A DNA stretch of 64,000 nt from Bemisia tabaci (GCF_918797505.1 NC_092800.1:30680263-30744262); one strand, 5' to 3'; shown: positions 45,903 through 57,142, counted from the first letter of the stretch. Made by a program: numbers and translations. Notes: generated from the letters alone by a model not told the origin.

Positions 45903-46161
45903 ATCGATGGCCAAAGTGCGGAACCATGTGTCGCAATTGCATAGTTTCAAAATTTCCGCTCCTTCTGTATTTTTTCTAGGAGGAACAATCTAAATTTCTA
46001 GCTTGAAATTCATACAGAATGTTCTGTTGACAGAGAGGAAAAATCAAGAAAGTCTTTTTAAGAAATAATGTTGAGGGGTTTTTCAAAGGGAAAATAGAGT
46101 ATGACAGAAAGGCTGCAACGTCGCAAAGGAGATACGTGGTTTAGTGCTTTCACTATCGATA
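45903..46161. mobile_element. MITE family L, uninterrupted copy
   Basis: ATCGATGGCCAAAGTGCGGAACC at the left and GGAGATACGTGGTTTAGTGC..ACTATCGATA at the right; AATTGCATAGTTTC and GCTGCAACGTCGC inner arms. Confidence 0.7.
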
Positions 46162-46208
46162 TTTTATATTCGAATAGTAGTTGACGAAATTCTAATTCCG
46201 GAACATTC

Positions 46209-46735
46209 TAATGTGGGTCCCTGATAGTGGGTTGCCGTTAGTTAGTCTATTGCTTACTTCATTCGTTCATTGCACCCACCTACTTCCACCATTGGGGTTA
46301 CTCCATTTTCCATTTGTCTCTTTTGCCTATTGGTGTGTCTACAATTCCAAAAATCAGCCCATAAAGGTCTCTGGATTTGGAGATCGGGGAAGGGTTATAG
46401 GTGACTTAATCTCGTCCATTTCTGTTATTACGACTGTAAGTGCCCTGTGAGCCGATAATTGATACTGATGGACAAAACTATAGACAAAGAAGACAAAATG
46501 GATATGGAGGGATCTTCTTGGTGGAAGCGGGTGTTTGCAGTTGACAATGGAGGTAGGTAATCGACTAGCTAACGGAAATCCACGAGACGCCCTATAGTTA
46601 GTCCATCATTTTCTCTCTTAGTCTATAGAAACCACCCGCATTTTAACCGATAGAATCTCTCCATTTTCCCTCTGCCCCCTTTATCTATCACTATGTCTAT
46701 CAATTTCAATAATCAACCCGCTGCTGAATTTTTTT
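46209..46735. mobile_element. Family G elements (one half copy, one folded copy)
   Basis: TGGGTTGCCGTTAGTTAGTCTATT.., CCACCTACTTCCACCA and TCTATCAATTTCAATAATCAACCCGC words match 49829-50732. 46440-46735 is a folded copy: GATGGACAAAACTATAGACAAAG on one arm, CTATCACTATGTCTATCAAT on the other. Confidence 0.7.
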
Positions 46736-47030
46736 CTCTCCTTGATGAACTTTCCGCTACACTTGACGGCGCTACATTTGACGGCGGGAAATTCGCGGCG
46801 AACCTGCCGAGACGCGCGTGTCGCGATTCGCGAGTGGCGTGCGTGAGGCGTCGCGATCTGATACACGCGCTCAACACGAGTCATTAACATGGGCGTTTAG
46901 CGCGCGAGCTGCTCGGACGAGACGCAGACAACGTTTCGCGAAAAGAATTGCGTGCAGAAACTTTATTACCCTTCTCCAATTGACTCGTTTACACTTCTGT
47001 CCCACAGTTCACTCAGCACGGTGACAGAGT

Positions 47031-47238
47031 CATGCTGAAAAAAAAAAAAAACTCCGGCCGCAGGAGCCGTACTTACGGGATTTATAGACATACAGTCCAC
47101 GTTCCGGGCTCAGAGGCCGAAAGTTCCGGGCGTAGCATCCGGAGCAGTCGAGGCTACGGCCCCAGCACCCGGTACTTTCGGCCACTGAGCTCGGAACGGA
47201 CAGTATGTCTATATGGTCCATAACTTTTTTTAGTGCAT
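47031..47238. mobile_element. MITE family F, copy 2
   Basis: CATGCTGAAAAAAAA at the left, TTTTTTTAGTGCATG at the right; arms TATAGACATACAGTCC/GGACAGTATGTCTATA and GTTCCGGGCTCAGAGGCCGA/TCGGCCACTGAGCTCGGAAC. Confidence 0.87.
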
Positions 47239-47907
47239 GGCGAATTTTCATTGGCCTACAAAGAAATAATTGAGGTTCATAATTAGTGAAATACAATCCG
47301 AATTTTACTCTGAGATATCCAACAGGATATTGAAAATTATGTATTTAATAGTAAAATGACATAACATTCAGAAAATGCAGGTACCTCAAGTCTTAAAGAG
47401 GCTACGTTTTCTTTTTATTCTCTCCTTCCACTTTCTTCAAAATGACAAACACACTGTACATACACATCTTGATGGCTTCATGGTCTTCACGTCTTGATGA
47501 TTTCCTATGATGCACCCATATTTTTTGGTCTCTTGATTCATTTTATAATTTTGTGTGTATAAACACACTTTTATGGTCAATAATGGTTTTAATGGTTCAC
47601 GCTAGAATAACGATATGACGACACAATAAGTTTACGTCTGGAAATTTGAATGAATCAAAATTCACATCCAATAATTCTCTAGCGATATTTTTCCTCGTGC
47701 TATAGTGAGAACACGAATAATTTGACTTTGAAAAATACTTGAAGACAAAGAAATTGATCTGATTTAACAAATAAAATGCATGATAAAAATAACACAGAAT
47801 ACAAGCACAATTTCAAAAATATTTTCTATGTGTTTATGGTCCCCTGCTCTTGAAAAGTATACTTAAAAATTGGAAATTGTCGATAAAGTGTCTTAATTAA
47901 TGCATGT

Positions 47908-48243
47908 CAATGGGTCAGTTGCGCTGGCCACAGAATCGTGTTTTAATGCTTGTAGATCAGTTAAAAATAATAAGATCTGCCCAAACAGCAACTTTCTACG
48001 TTGAAAATTAACCGAGATATCGCATCTTGAAAACCTCGATTTATGACGTCATCCACCGCGGTAGTACATACCATGTTATGCACTACCACGGTGGATGACG
48101 TCAAAACCCCGACTTTTCAAAGGACAATATCTCGGTAAATATTCAACGTAGACAGTTGCTGTTTAGATAGATCTTATTTTTAGCTTATCTACAAGAATCA
48201 AGTATCAAAACTTGATTCTGTTTCCAACGCAACTGACTCATTG
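47908..48243. mobile_element. Fold-back element just before exon 4
   Basis: CAATGGGTCAGTTGCG at the left pairs with CGCAACTGACTCATTG at the right; centre CGTCATCCACCGCGGTAGT paired with ACTACCACGGTGGATGACG around CATACCATG. 336 bp, ending about 105 bp before the exon 4 acceptor. Confidence 0.9.
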
Positions 48244-48349
48244 TGAACTATTATTATTTTAGTATTCAGGTTGTTATCTAATTTTTAGTTCATTGCCTGA
48301 CATGTTTTTCTGTTTGATTTAACTGAAATACAGACTTTGATGGTTGCAG

Positions 48350-48426
48350 GCTGTGGAGAACTTTACACGCGGAGCCATCGAATTGTGGGCGGTCACAGTT
48401 CCTCTTTCGGATCTCATCCTTGGCAA
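48350..48426 (+). CDS. Serine protease, coding exon 4 (activation site, start of trypsin domain)
   Basis: 77 nt encoding residues 393-418: [26 protein letters not shown], here described as [14 protein letters not shown] and HPWQ. Arg403/Ile404 in SHR|IVGG is the expected activation cleavage site of trypsin-like zymogens; after cleavage the new Ile N-terminus inserts into the active-site pocket. Cys394 is positioned to hold the pro-part to the catalytic chain by a disulfide. HPWQ is the usual start of the S1 fold (..G.PWQ.). Acceptor GATGGTTGCAG, donor CAA|GTAAGA. Coding total so far is 1,254 nt, exactly 418 codons. The exons with catalytic His, Asp and Ser are not within the window. Confidence 0.92.
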
Positions 48427-48663
48427 GTAAGAGACATTTATTTTTCTCCAAATCAACTCTCGGAGCACAAAAATGCCAATTTTTATCAATTTTCACCCAT
48501 TACTGTTGTCACACTCAAGGAAAAACGGTTTTTTGGCTATTGCTTTCAGGGGCTGTAACTCTGGAGGTGCGGATTTTTTGGGAAAACTTTATAAAACAAA
48601 AAAAGCCATATTTTTATCCTAAAAATCGACAGCGAAAATCTTTGCGTTTAACTTTGCTGTATA

Positions 48664-49412
48664 TGGACCGCGTTAAGCAGAAAATTAGCTAATTCCAAAT
48701 TTGATTGTACAATTTAATTATTTACATAAAAACTGCGGATTTTTGTACGCATTTCAGTGAATTTTTTTGCATCGTACAAAGCAAATTCCTTAAAATTTTC
48801 AAAGGAATCCGCACGATCGTCTTCTCGTAGAAAAATGAAATTACCCAGTTAAATTTGGCAATGGAGATGTTGCGTGTGTGAGGAATTAGCGATTTGACTG
48901 TTGATTTTTATATAAAAGTTCGCGAGAAACACGATGGTGCTACTGGTTTTCTCTGAAATCAACTCCCAAGCTCAAAAAAAGCTCTCAAGTTGAGGCCAAA
49001 ATGGAGGGGATATCCCACCTTACCCTGAGAGTCCACCTCTACATCAAAACGAACTCTCCATGCAAAGATAGGGAGCAAATACATTGACAGGGCTGCCACT
49101 TTCTTTTGGGACTCCAAAACTGAAAACACGGCAACCGCAACCCTGCTAATGTATTTGCTCCCTATCTTTGCATGGAGAGTGTGTCTTGATGTAGAGGTGG
49201 ACTCTCAGGATAATGTGAGATATCCCCTCCATTTTGGCCTCAACTTGAGAGCTTTTTTTGAGCTTGGGAGTTGATTTCAGAAAAAACTAGTAGCACCATC
49301 GTGTTTCTCGCGAACTTTTACATATGAATCAACAGTTAAATCGCAAATTCCTCACACATGCAACATCTCCATTGCCGATGTGGCTTGGTCCCTTTCAGCA
49401 TAATGCGGTCCA
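48664..49412. mobile_element. MITE family C, copy 4, split by a fold-back
   Basis: TGGACCGCGTTAAGCAGAAAATTAGC at the left, CCTTTCAGCATAATGCGGTCCA at the right; the interior up to AAATTTGGCAATG and from CCGATGTGGCTTGG is ordinary family C. Confidence 0.88.
48857..49376. mobile_element. Large fold-back element nested in family C
   Basis: 520 bp. Left GGCAATGGAGATGTTGC and right GCAACATCTCCATTGCC are exact, and the arms continue for about 230 bp (for example GAGGCCAAAATGGAGGGGAT with ATCCCCTCCATTTTGGCCTC; CTCCATGCAAAGATAGGGAG with its complement). A short unpaired centre lies around 49090-49140. No open frame. Confidence 0.93.
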
Positions 49413-49429
49413 TTTTGTTTAAAGAAAAC

Positions 49430-49608
49430 TCGGAGCCGAAAACGCATGAGCGCGAAAATACCCCGCGGTGGTGGCTCGAAAAAAGCCCCGGCCGGCGGGG
49501 CGGGAGGGCGGGCAAGGGGAAAAAGGACGGAACCGGTCGGATTAAATCACAAGATAAAGCGAAAGAAAGTGAGAGTGTCGTAACGAAGAGTGTTAGAAAG
49601 TGTATTAC
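49430..49608 (+). promoter_or_regulatory. Possible internal promoter / noncoding first exon
   Basis: A GC-rich block (GCCCCGGCCGGCGGGGCGGG and neighbours) is followed by a purine-rich stretch and a good donor (ATTAC|GTAAGT at 49609). Such a layout resembles a promoter with a short first exon, inside intron 4. Speculative. Confidence 0.25.
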
Positions 49609-49780
49609 GTAAGTTAGGACGATCGGATCGATAGAGTGATGGTCCCATGCCCGGGCCGTGGTCGCCGCTCAGGATGACCTTAACCGTTATTTTACCATAC
49701 TCGGCCGTCTTCCATGTCGCTGCCGCGCTCGCGTTACCTTGACCATCCTCGGACCCGAGTCGGGCATCCAGTTGCTCCAC
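49547..49780 (-). other. Unassigned GC-rich open frame
   Basis: 77-residue minus-strand frame with TAEYGKITVKVILSGDHGPG. It is preceded on the same strand and frame by EQLDARLGSEDGQ, followed by a possible GTAACG donor. It may be a captured gene fragment; I recognise no family. Confidence 0.25.
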
Positions 49781-49828
49781 CGTAATCGTCTTGTTGACTC
49801 CTGGTTACTCACCATCGAGTCATAGTCT

Positions 49829-50120
49829 GCCGGCTGATTGTTGAAATTGATAGGCAAAGCGATAGACAAAGTGGGATCAAGTATGGGGGGTAGGGGGGGA
49901 CAAGTATGGAGTGATCCTTTTGGTTTATTTGGGTGGTTCTTGTAGACTAAGGGAGAAAATGATGGACTTACTGAAGGGACTCTCGTGGGTTGCCGTTAGT
50001 TAGTCTATTACCGCATACTTTGTCCATTGCAACCACCCGCTGCCACCAATAGGATCCCTCCATATCCCTTTTGTCATCTTTATCCATATTTTTGTCTATC
50101 AATTCCAACAATCAGCCCGC
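49829..50120. mobile_element. Family G fold-back, copy 2
   Basis: GCCGGCTGATTGTTGAAATTGATAG at the left, CTATCAATTCCAACAATCAGCCCGC at the right; inner arms GGGTGGTTCTTG and CAACCACCCGC. Confidence 0.87.
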
Positions 50121-50309
50121 AGGCTTAGCATTTTCATTTGTTTGGACAGACAGTTTTTGGCTTGATGATACACGCGTTTGTGTTTTAAAACAGTGGGCCC
50201 GTTGCTCAAAATTAAGACATACAACCAACTGAGTACGATTTAAGCGTTAAAATGCACGAAAAGCGCGTTAAGCACAACAGAAATGTATTTTACTTAACGT
50301 ACTAACTTA

Positions 50310-50732
50310 AGAGTCTCTCGTGAGTTGCCGTAAGTTAGTCTATTACCTACCTCATTTGTCTATTGTATCCACCCGCTTCCACCAAAAAGATCCCTCTATA
50401 TCCCTGCGTCCTCGTTGTCAATAGCTTTGTCTATCAATATCAACAATCAACGGGCAACAGTCTGGTTGTTAAAATTGATAGACAAAGCGATAGACAAAGA
50501 GGACATAATAAGTGTGGAGCGATCCAATCGGCTGAAATGGGTGGTTCTGGTAGATAAAAGGAGAAAATGATTGACTGACAAAAGGGTCTCTCGTGGGACG
50601 CTGTTACTTAGTCTATTACCTACCTCATATGTCCATTACTTACCCGCTTCTACCAATAGGATCCCACCATATCCTTTTTGTCGTCTTTGTCTATCACTTT
50701 GTCTACCGATTTCAACAATCATAGCCCGCACC
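50310..50732. mobile_element. Family G, half copy plus folded copy
   Basis: 50310-50452 is a right-half copy (GAGTTGCCGTAAGTTAGTC to TCAACAATCAACGGGCA). 50443-50732 is a folded copy (GTTGTTAAAATTGATAGACAAAG to CTTTGTCTACCGATTTCAAC). A further element has inserted at its right edge. Confidence 0.8.
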
Positions 50733-51069
50733 CAGAGACAAGAGACCCTCCACTAGTATCTTGGTCATGGTGGAAGCTTTTACTTTCGGGACTTCAGCAT
50801 TCTACTGTTGACTTACCTACATGGTTGATGTTAAACAACGTGTTGGCAGTTTCGTTTCGCAAACAAGCCGAAAATGGCCGAAGTTTAGGAAACTTGTTTG
50901 GCTCATGACGTCACCCGAAGCTCATCATCGACCATGTAGGTAAGTCAACAGCCGAAAATAGGGTGATGACTGTTGCTCCCTAATAATTGTCCATAAGGAA
51001 TTGTTGAAACCCCGAAAGTAAAAGCTTCCACCTGTCGCTAGGAGGCCAGTGGAGGGTCTCTTGTCTCTG
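50733..51069. mobile_element. hAT-type fold-back with 8-bp TSD
   Basis: Ends CAGAGACAAGAGACCCTC and GAGGGTCTCTTGTCTCTG are exact; arms GGAAGCTTTTACTTTCGGG and CCCGAAAGTAAAAGCTTCC follow. Flanked by the direct repeat CCCGCACC (50725-50732 and 51070-51077). 337 bp, inserted at the end of a family G element. Confidence 0.95.
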
Positions 51070-51167
51070 CCCGCACCGCACTTCAAAAGATAAGTTTTAA
51101 CTTGAGATTTGGTTATGATTAAGTGGATTAAGGTTCTTGGTAGAGTCCTAAGTCAAGTCTTTCACTT

Positions 51168-51556
51168 GGGTCGCATTTAGCAGAAAAGGAACCAGCGTGA
51201 TTTCAGTGTTGTTATGATGTTGCTACTTCATAATGATGTAAGAAAATCTTCCAAAATAGTAAACAGTTTTTTCTTCCCACCAAAAAAATTAATAATTTTG
51301 TAAATAGACCACATTTTGCAATTAGGAACTACAATTTCTGGCTCATTTTTGAAACAACATATGAGCCGTTAGTTTCCCTATTCATGTAGGTGTTTTTATC
51401 TATGAATCAGCGATTATAGTTCCTTATTGCAAAATTCGCTCCAATTTTTATGTACTGTACATATATTTAAGTATTTTTAAAAGGAAACAAGAAGTTGCAC
51501 GATTTTGAAAACACTGTTATCGCGCTGGTTCCTTTTTGCTAAATGCGATCCACTTA
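51168..51556. mobile_element. MITE family K, interrupted by family J
   Basis: GGGTCGCATTTAGCAGAAAAGGAACCAGCG at the left, CGCTGGTTCCTTTTTGCTAAATGCGATCC at the right. A family J copy (51303-51440) lies in the middle. Related to 52274-52516. Confidence 0.85.
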
Positions 51557-51858
51557 ATCTCCGATTTTACCTTGCAAGAGAGGGCAACAGTGGCGCCTCC
51601 GTGTGGGGTTCCGCGAAACGAAAGAAAGATGGTCTGAATGCCAAGGCGAACCCGGAATCGAGCAAAGTTGCGCAAATCCAAACAACCTCCTTAAAGAAGT
51701 GCGCCCGATATGTGCGCTGCAAGTACCTGGCAATAGTTCTGTTGCGCTGTGCGGTCCCACTTTCTCCCACTCACAGATCACTGATCGTCGATTGTCTACT
51801 TTAGTTCTTGGATTCACTCACCAGCCTATGCCGCGAGTAATGAGGCTATGCCACTTTT

Positions 51859-51942
51859 AATTGGACGTATTTATATCAAAAGGAACTATGTGTCACGCAA
51901 ACCCTATGCAAATAGTTCCTTTTAGCATAAATACGTCCGATT
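51859..51942. mobile_element. MITE family I, shortened copy 4
   Basis: AATTGGACGTATTTATATC and ATAAATACGTCCGATT ends with AAGGAACTATGTG and CAAATAGTTCCTTT arms; the middle of the family has been lost. Confidence 0.85.
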
Positions 51943-51976
51943 GAGGGACTCGGAGGACAAGGCGCGTAAGTGGATA

Positions 51977-52233
51977 TTGCATTTTGCAGAAAGAGCATTC
52001 CAATGTCGCTAAGATTGTGTAAATTTTTTTACCTTGCAAATGTAAACTGATCATCTAAACAATATTTACACCTGCACTCCCAAAAAATGAACACAAGACG
52101 AAAAGTTTCTTTGTAAATTTAATTTTTTGCGTGATTCCAGTAATATTTTGTGTAGAATGTGAGTTGCACAATCCTATAGCAAAATCAGAATGCTGTTGGC
52201 TCCTTTTCGCAAAATGCAATCCAAGTGCAGTTC
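51977..52233. mobile_element. MITE related to families J/K
   Basis: TGGATATTGCATTTTGCAGAAAG..AGCATTCCAATG at the left, AGAATGCTGTTGGCTCCTTTTCGCAAAATGCAATCCA at the right. Confidence 0.65.
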
Positions 52234-52273
52234 CTACTATTTCGAGAAGAACGTGTTTAAAGTTTCTAAATTG

Positions 52274-52516
52274 TATGGATCGCATTTAGCAAAAAGGAGC
52301 CAGTGCGACTACAGTGTTTTTAAAATCGGGCGACTACTTCTAATCTTTTAAGAATACTTAATATACGTAGAGTATTACAATTTAATAATTAACAATTTTT
52401 GGTGGGAAGCAAAAACTATTTGCTATTCTAGGAGATTTTTCATATAATTATTACGAAGAAGCAACATTTTTACATTATTGTAATCGCGTTGGTTCCTTTT
52501 TGCTAAATGCGATCCA
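52274..52516. mobile_element. MITE family K, copy 2
   Basis: TGGATCGCATTTAGCAAAAAGGAGCCAG at the left, TTGGTTCCTTTTTGCTAAATGCGATCCA at the right, uninterrupted. Confidence 0.88.
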
Positions 52517-53536
52517 TATGAGGCCACATGGCGGAAAGGAAGTTGAATTGCATGTTGCGAAGAGGAACCGAGAGCACTCCAATGTTACTAGAATTGTGCA
52601 ACTTATATCCTTTGCAAGTCCTTACTAAAATCATGCAAAAAATTAAATTATCAACGGTAATTTCTGTCTTGAATTTAACAAGTCAAAATGTATTTGCATT
52701 TGCGCTCTTTCATCTACAAGAAACTACACATGTGACCGGCTCTATGAAAAGGGACCTCATGTCCATCTAAAGGGCATTTTTTCTTAACATTTTTTAACCA
52801 CATGGAGGAATAAAATCTGGAAATAGTGCAAATTTGACCTAAAATCTCCAAAATTAAAGGAGATATTGGTCCTTCAGTTCCAAGTCTAATATTCTTGAAT
52901 GGGAGAAAAACGTGGTGTGTTCGCATTTGAGGAAAATTAGTCTCGCAAATAGACGAGATCCCTAATCACAGGTCCTATCACAAATTATCAAAACATTCCA
53001 GATTTCAAAAATTCCCTTACAGATACTCTACTGGCATTTTGGCATCCGATAAATGTGCTTTGGTCAGTGGAAGCGTTATTTGACGCATGACTTCATCAGG
53101 TTAAAAACTTAGCAGCCTTCTAGGACGGTTCAGCTGCTCTGTGAACTCGTTGCAAGTTGAGAAAGGAAGTCAAACTGCAAATCGATAGAAAGATATGCAA
53201 CAAGTTTAACACATTTCCAGCCGTTGATACTCATGCAAAGAGCCTCATTAGCTCCTGTCTGACCCGCCTTCTCCGACACACCACCCTGACCTACATTCTT
53301 ATCTCATTGGGGGAGAACCACCCTTATAAGACCCAGGGGTCAAAGAGTGAAGTTAAAGACATTGACCTCCCACGCACTTTTTTTTACGGAAATGGACGCC
53401 ATATTTAATGTCAATGCTCTACTTTTATTTTGCGTGTCGCAATTAACGATCCAATATAAAATACGGCTACACTGGTTCAAGGTCTCTTTTATTCCAAGGC
53501 TTAAGATTAGTGGATGGATGGTACTACATACTGCAA
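52517..53536. other. No gene recognised
   Basis: Possible family K remnant at 52525-52640. The 53157-53408 frame has no domain and no supporting splice context. Confidence 0.45.
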
Positions 53537-53660
53537 TAACGTACCACTATTTCCAGCTTGTTTTGGAAAAAAAAACTTAAGTGCCGTATTCTTAGGCAGA
53601 TGGGTACTTCTATGAATAAGTCAAAAATAGTAGTTCCTCATTACGAAAAGTGGTTCAAAA
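53537..53660. mobile_element. MITE family J, copy
   Basis: CAATAACGTACCACTATTTCC and AAATAGTAGTTCCTCATTACG arms; diverged. Confidence 0.55.
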
Positions 53661-54189
53661 GGAAACATAAAAAGACGATTAGTCAACAAATTAACCTCGT
53701 ATTACTTTTTTACCATCACCGGCAGAAATCGTTCCTAAAATGGAATTCTCAAATCAATTTCTCGGGTTAAATGTGCTACATTAACATTTTTAAAGATATT
53801 TTGCGAAATAATTTCGTGATATTTCTATCATGTCGTTGTCTCTCTGACGTAAGATGCGTCACCTCATTTTTCACATGAGCCCCGTTTTACGTATGTATCC
53901 ATGCTTTCTGAGGCTCATGCGGAAATTGAGATACGTTCTTACGTCAAAGGAGCGATGATGTTTGGGAATTTATGTCGATATCTTATACTGTAAAATTATC
54001 TGAAAAGTACTCTTAAGATGTCTCAATTTTTAAAGTTTATCCAGAGAAACCCCCGGACCTCCTCGGAAAGATACCTTGTTGTGCCCTCCACACTGAGAAA
54101 AAATTTCGGTTGTATCAACAGGATTCCTGTAAAATCCGCCGTGAAAGGAATCTCTTGATGGAGCAACAGGACAACTCCTTGTTCACGTT

Positions 54190-54445
54190 GTATTCCAGTG
54201 CTCCCACTCCATGACCGACAAAAGTTCCGGAATTCGGAACTTTTTTGTTCCGGCACTTTCTCCCACTCCATGACCGACGAAAGTTCCGGGATTCCTTTTA
54301 GATTTTCTCAAACGTTCCGAGAAAGTTCCGGAAAATGCAAAAGATCCGAAACATTTCGGGAATTTCAAAAGTTCCGGGAAAAAAATCAAGAAAATCTCGA
54401 AAGTTTCGGAAGGAATTCCGGAAAATCTCCAAAGTTCCGAAATCC
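54190..54445. repeat. Degenerate AAAGTTCCGGGA repeat array
   Basis: AGTTCCGG-type words recur about every 15-30 bp, in one orientation with some inverted members. They give Phe-Arg-Lys/Glu-Ser-Phe open frames on both strands that are artefacts. It starts inside or next to a CACTGAGAAAAAAT-ended element (54092). Confidence 0.75.
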
Positions 54446-54959
54446 GGAGCTAGCCTCGGGAAATGGGAGCACTGTTGTATTCCGAATACTTTAAAGAGAT
54501 GTCCTATCGAAAGATTTCCGGTCGATCTAACGAGAATATCTGTCGCGATATCCAAGAAAAATCCCTCGTTGAACCCCTGGCAACAATGCTTCAAGTTCCG
54601 AGCAATTTAAGCGGTTGGAACTTTGAACCCGCGTCTCGCTTAAAATCCGATTAAAATCTTAAAAAGTAGGCGGCTCTTTCGATGAGCGGTGAGTTATGAA
54701 TCTGGGTCCTCTCTGCATCCTCAGCTCTATCGCAGTCGGTATCAGTGTCAGCGGAACACATAACGCACCAGCCTTGTCAAATCAGCGCTTAAAATGAGAA
54801 TTAAAGCACACTTTTAACACGTTCCATTTTTTAACGCGTTTCGCAGAGGGTGTCTCACACAACATAATTTTAGAGAACCCCCTACAACTTTTTACTTATT
54901 TTCATTGTTATAATTTGAAACAGACCTAGTTTAACATTAACACACTAATTCTTAGTGAA

Positions 54960-55123
54960 CAGTGGCGTGGCGTGCTTTGCGATAGATCGATTGATCTGCC
55001 ATTTAAACCTATGGAAAAGGATCGATAAATAGAGTATTCGCAACGAACACCTTTAAAATCGATCTTTTACCATAGCTACAAATGGGAATATATCGCCAAT
55101 CGATCATTCACGCCTCGCCACTG
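54960..55123. mobile_element. hAT-type MITE family B, copy 5
   Basis: Ends CAGTGGCGTGGCGTGCTTTG and CACGCCTCGCCACTG; the centre has decayed to GTATTCGCAACGAACACC. No exact 8-bp duplication left. Confidence 0.87.
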
Positions 55124-56903
55124 AACATCAAGTTTGAACCGAGAGAAATACGTCGGAAGTTTAATTCCTCCATAATACTCCATGTTGAAAACACATTTAA
55201 CGGTGAATGGCACGTTCAAAATGTTAATGTTTGAATTTTTGAGCTGTAGGGGAGCTATTTTCAGCATATTCAATCAAACAACTGAAATTTGAATTTCCGA
55301 AAACACACACATACTAGTATCCAACACAAAAGAAAATGTGAGTGGCATAGTTGCACCTTTGTGCCACAATGGATTTTTTATTATTTTCCCTTCTCTCTGT
55401 CAGTCCTGATGGTTTTTATTGTGGTAGTTGTTGTTTTAAAACAATTTTCAAATCAGATTGATAAAATTTGAGGCTACACTTTCAATGCCAAAAATTTTAG
55501 AGAGAGCCTTTAATTCAGCGACAAAATAATTTGAAGGACCAGAATTAACTTTGAAGGAGTCAAGATGGTTCATTACTATCGTAGATATTAGACCTCCTAA
55601 TAATGTCTTAACTGGAAGGTAGTGATACGGGAATGCCTAAGTAAGCCAGTATTTAGTAATGTTTACAATGTGATGCAAGTAATAAAGTCTATAAACTCAC
55701 ATAAAAGGAGCACTAAACTCCATGGTGAAATCCCTGTGTGATTTAATACACGTATAATTTGGCAACACCCATAATGGGACGCCTAAATACCTTGCGGATA
55801 TTCTGCTGAGTGGTGAGATGCATCGATGACAGAGGTCACGAGCAAGGCTCGAAAAATTAGGTCTTTAATCTCTTGAAACGACGACTCGGCGCTGTTGTGA
55901 GTCTGTGTACAGGTGAAGTAAAAGGAAGTTCCGATAGGCATTTTTCCTGAATTGCATGACTATCAAGGTTAAAAATTGAGGCATTATAAAACATTTGCCA
56001 TCAAAATTTTACGCAAAACTCGCTGTGCATACCTGAAAATGTCAAAACTTAACTAAAAATGAGGAGTTGTCCAAATTCAAAAGTAACGTTGTCCAGAAAT
56101 TTCTCTTGCACGCAAATAAAACTGTAAATTCTGGAAAAGATCCCTTTTTTAACTTGAGAAATTCGTACTAAGTCAGCTACCTTACTGTAAAAATGAGACG
56201 TACAATAATTTTGAAATGTAATCAGTATCGATCACAGAGTTAAACCTTAAGTAGAGCAAACTAGAGGAGATAACTATTCGTACACTGGGGAGGTCGCAGT
56301 TGCCTATCTTAAAATTGGAAGGCGATTTCACTTGTTTCCACTTCTCGTGGTATCTAAATAGATTCCCTGCGCGAGGCGCTAGTATCTGCAATATAATTAA
56401 CTATTATGTTATGAAAATCTTATGAAGAAAAGTTTCTATTACCGATTTCATTCAAATTATATTCCCAAACTAATGAAACTATCGTGAATTTGAAGTCGAG
56501 ACGAGCTTTTATTACTACGCTCTGAAGGAGAGTGGAGTTCTTCTACGTGCTGAAAATTGAGATATTAATGCTTTTGAGTAAAACTATATTCTTACGGCAT
56601 ATTCTGTGAAAAATCCGCTCCCGAATTCCAATTTTTAAGAATCTAAAAGCCAGTTTGAACTTTCTTTCCACCAAAAGGATCCATGTAATTTCGAAACTTC
56701 AAACAGTATTTCTCGAAATAGCAAACTTATGCGTCTTGTCCTCCAAGCCCCTCAATTTTAATAATAAATCACTGTGGGTAATTTGAATTCATAGGTTGGC
56801 TGGTTTTGGGCCCTCAGAGCTCCATGACCTAATCTCAAAATTACCGATATTTTCATCCTCTCTCTATATAGGCACTCTACTGGACACCGCCGGATCAAAT
56901 CGT
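55124..56903. other. No gene recognised
   Basis: AT-rich, unique-looking. Open frames are short and lack supporting context. Confidence 0.5.
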
Positions 56904-57140
56904 CGCACAGTGGATCTAGCAAATAGGAGAGGTCGGACAAAACTTTGGAAACTTTAAACGCTTATACCTCCATTCATTCAAACTTTGAGGTTCTAAAAGT
57001 GGCTTCATTGGTTTCTTCGTGTTGTTTTCTTTCAGAAACACTCCTTAAAAATTGAAATGTGACGAAATAAACATCAAAATTTCCAGTTTAAGTCAGAAAT
57101 TTCATGTCCAACCTCTCTTATTGACTCGATCCACCGTGCG
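56904..57140. mobile_element. MITE family N, copy 3 (reversed)
   Basis: CGCACAGTGGATCTAGC..GAGAGGTCGGAC at the left, TCCAACCTCTCTTATTGACTCGATCCACCGTGCG at the right; its interior matches 4740-4976 in reverse orientation. Confidence 0.87.
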
Positions 57141-57142
57141 TC

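Larger units (their letters stand above)
41461..48349 (+). other. Intron 3 of the protease gene
   Basis: 6,889 bp from GTAACC to GGTTGCAG. It holds MITEs of families B, C, F, G and L, and a fold-back element next to exon 4. 42015-44768 has no recognised gene; it includes a 32-base A-run (42371-42402) and a unique, less AT-rich patch at 43100-43310. Confidence 0.75.

Noticed and set aside
53290..53345. Resemblance of GENHPYKTQGS to KRHPYKNQGS in exon 1
   Set aside because: Similarity covers only about 8 residues, there is no splice context, and surrounding residues do not align; likely chance.
54198..54494. 98-residue Phe/Arg/Glu-repeat protein
   Set aside because: Product of the AAAGTTCCGGGA repeat array, open on both strands.
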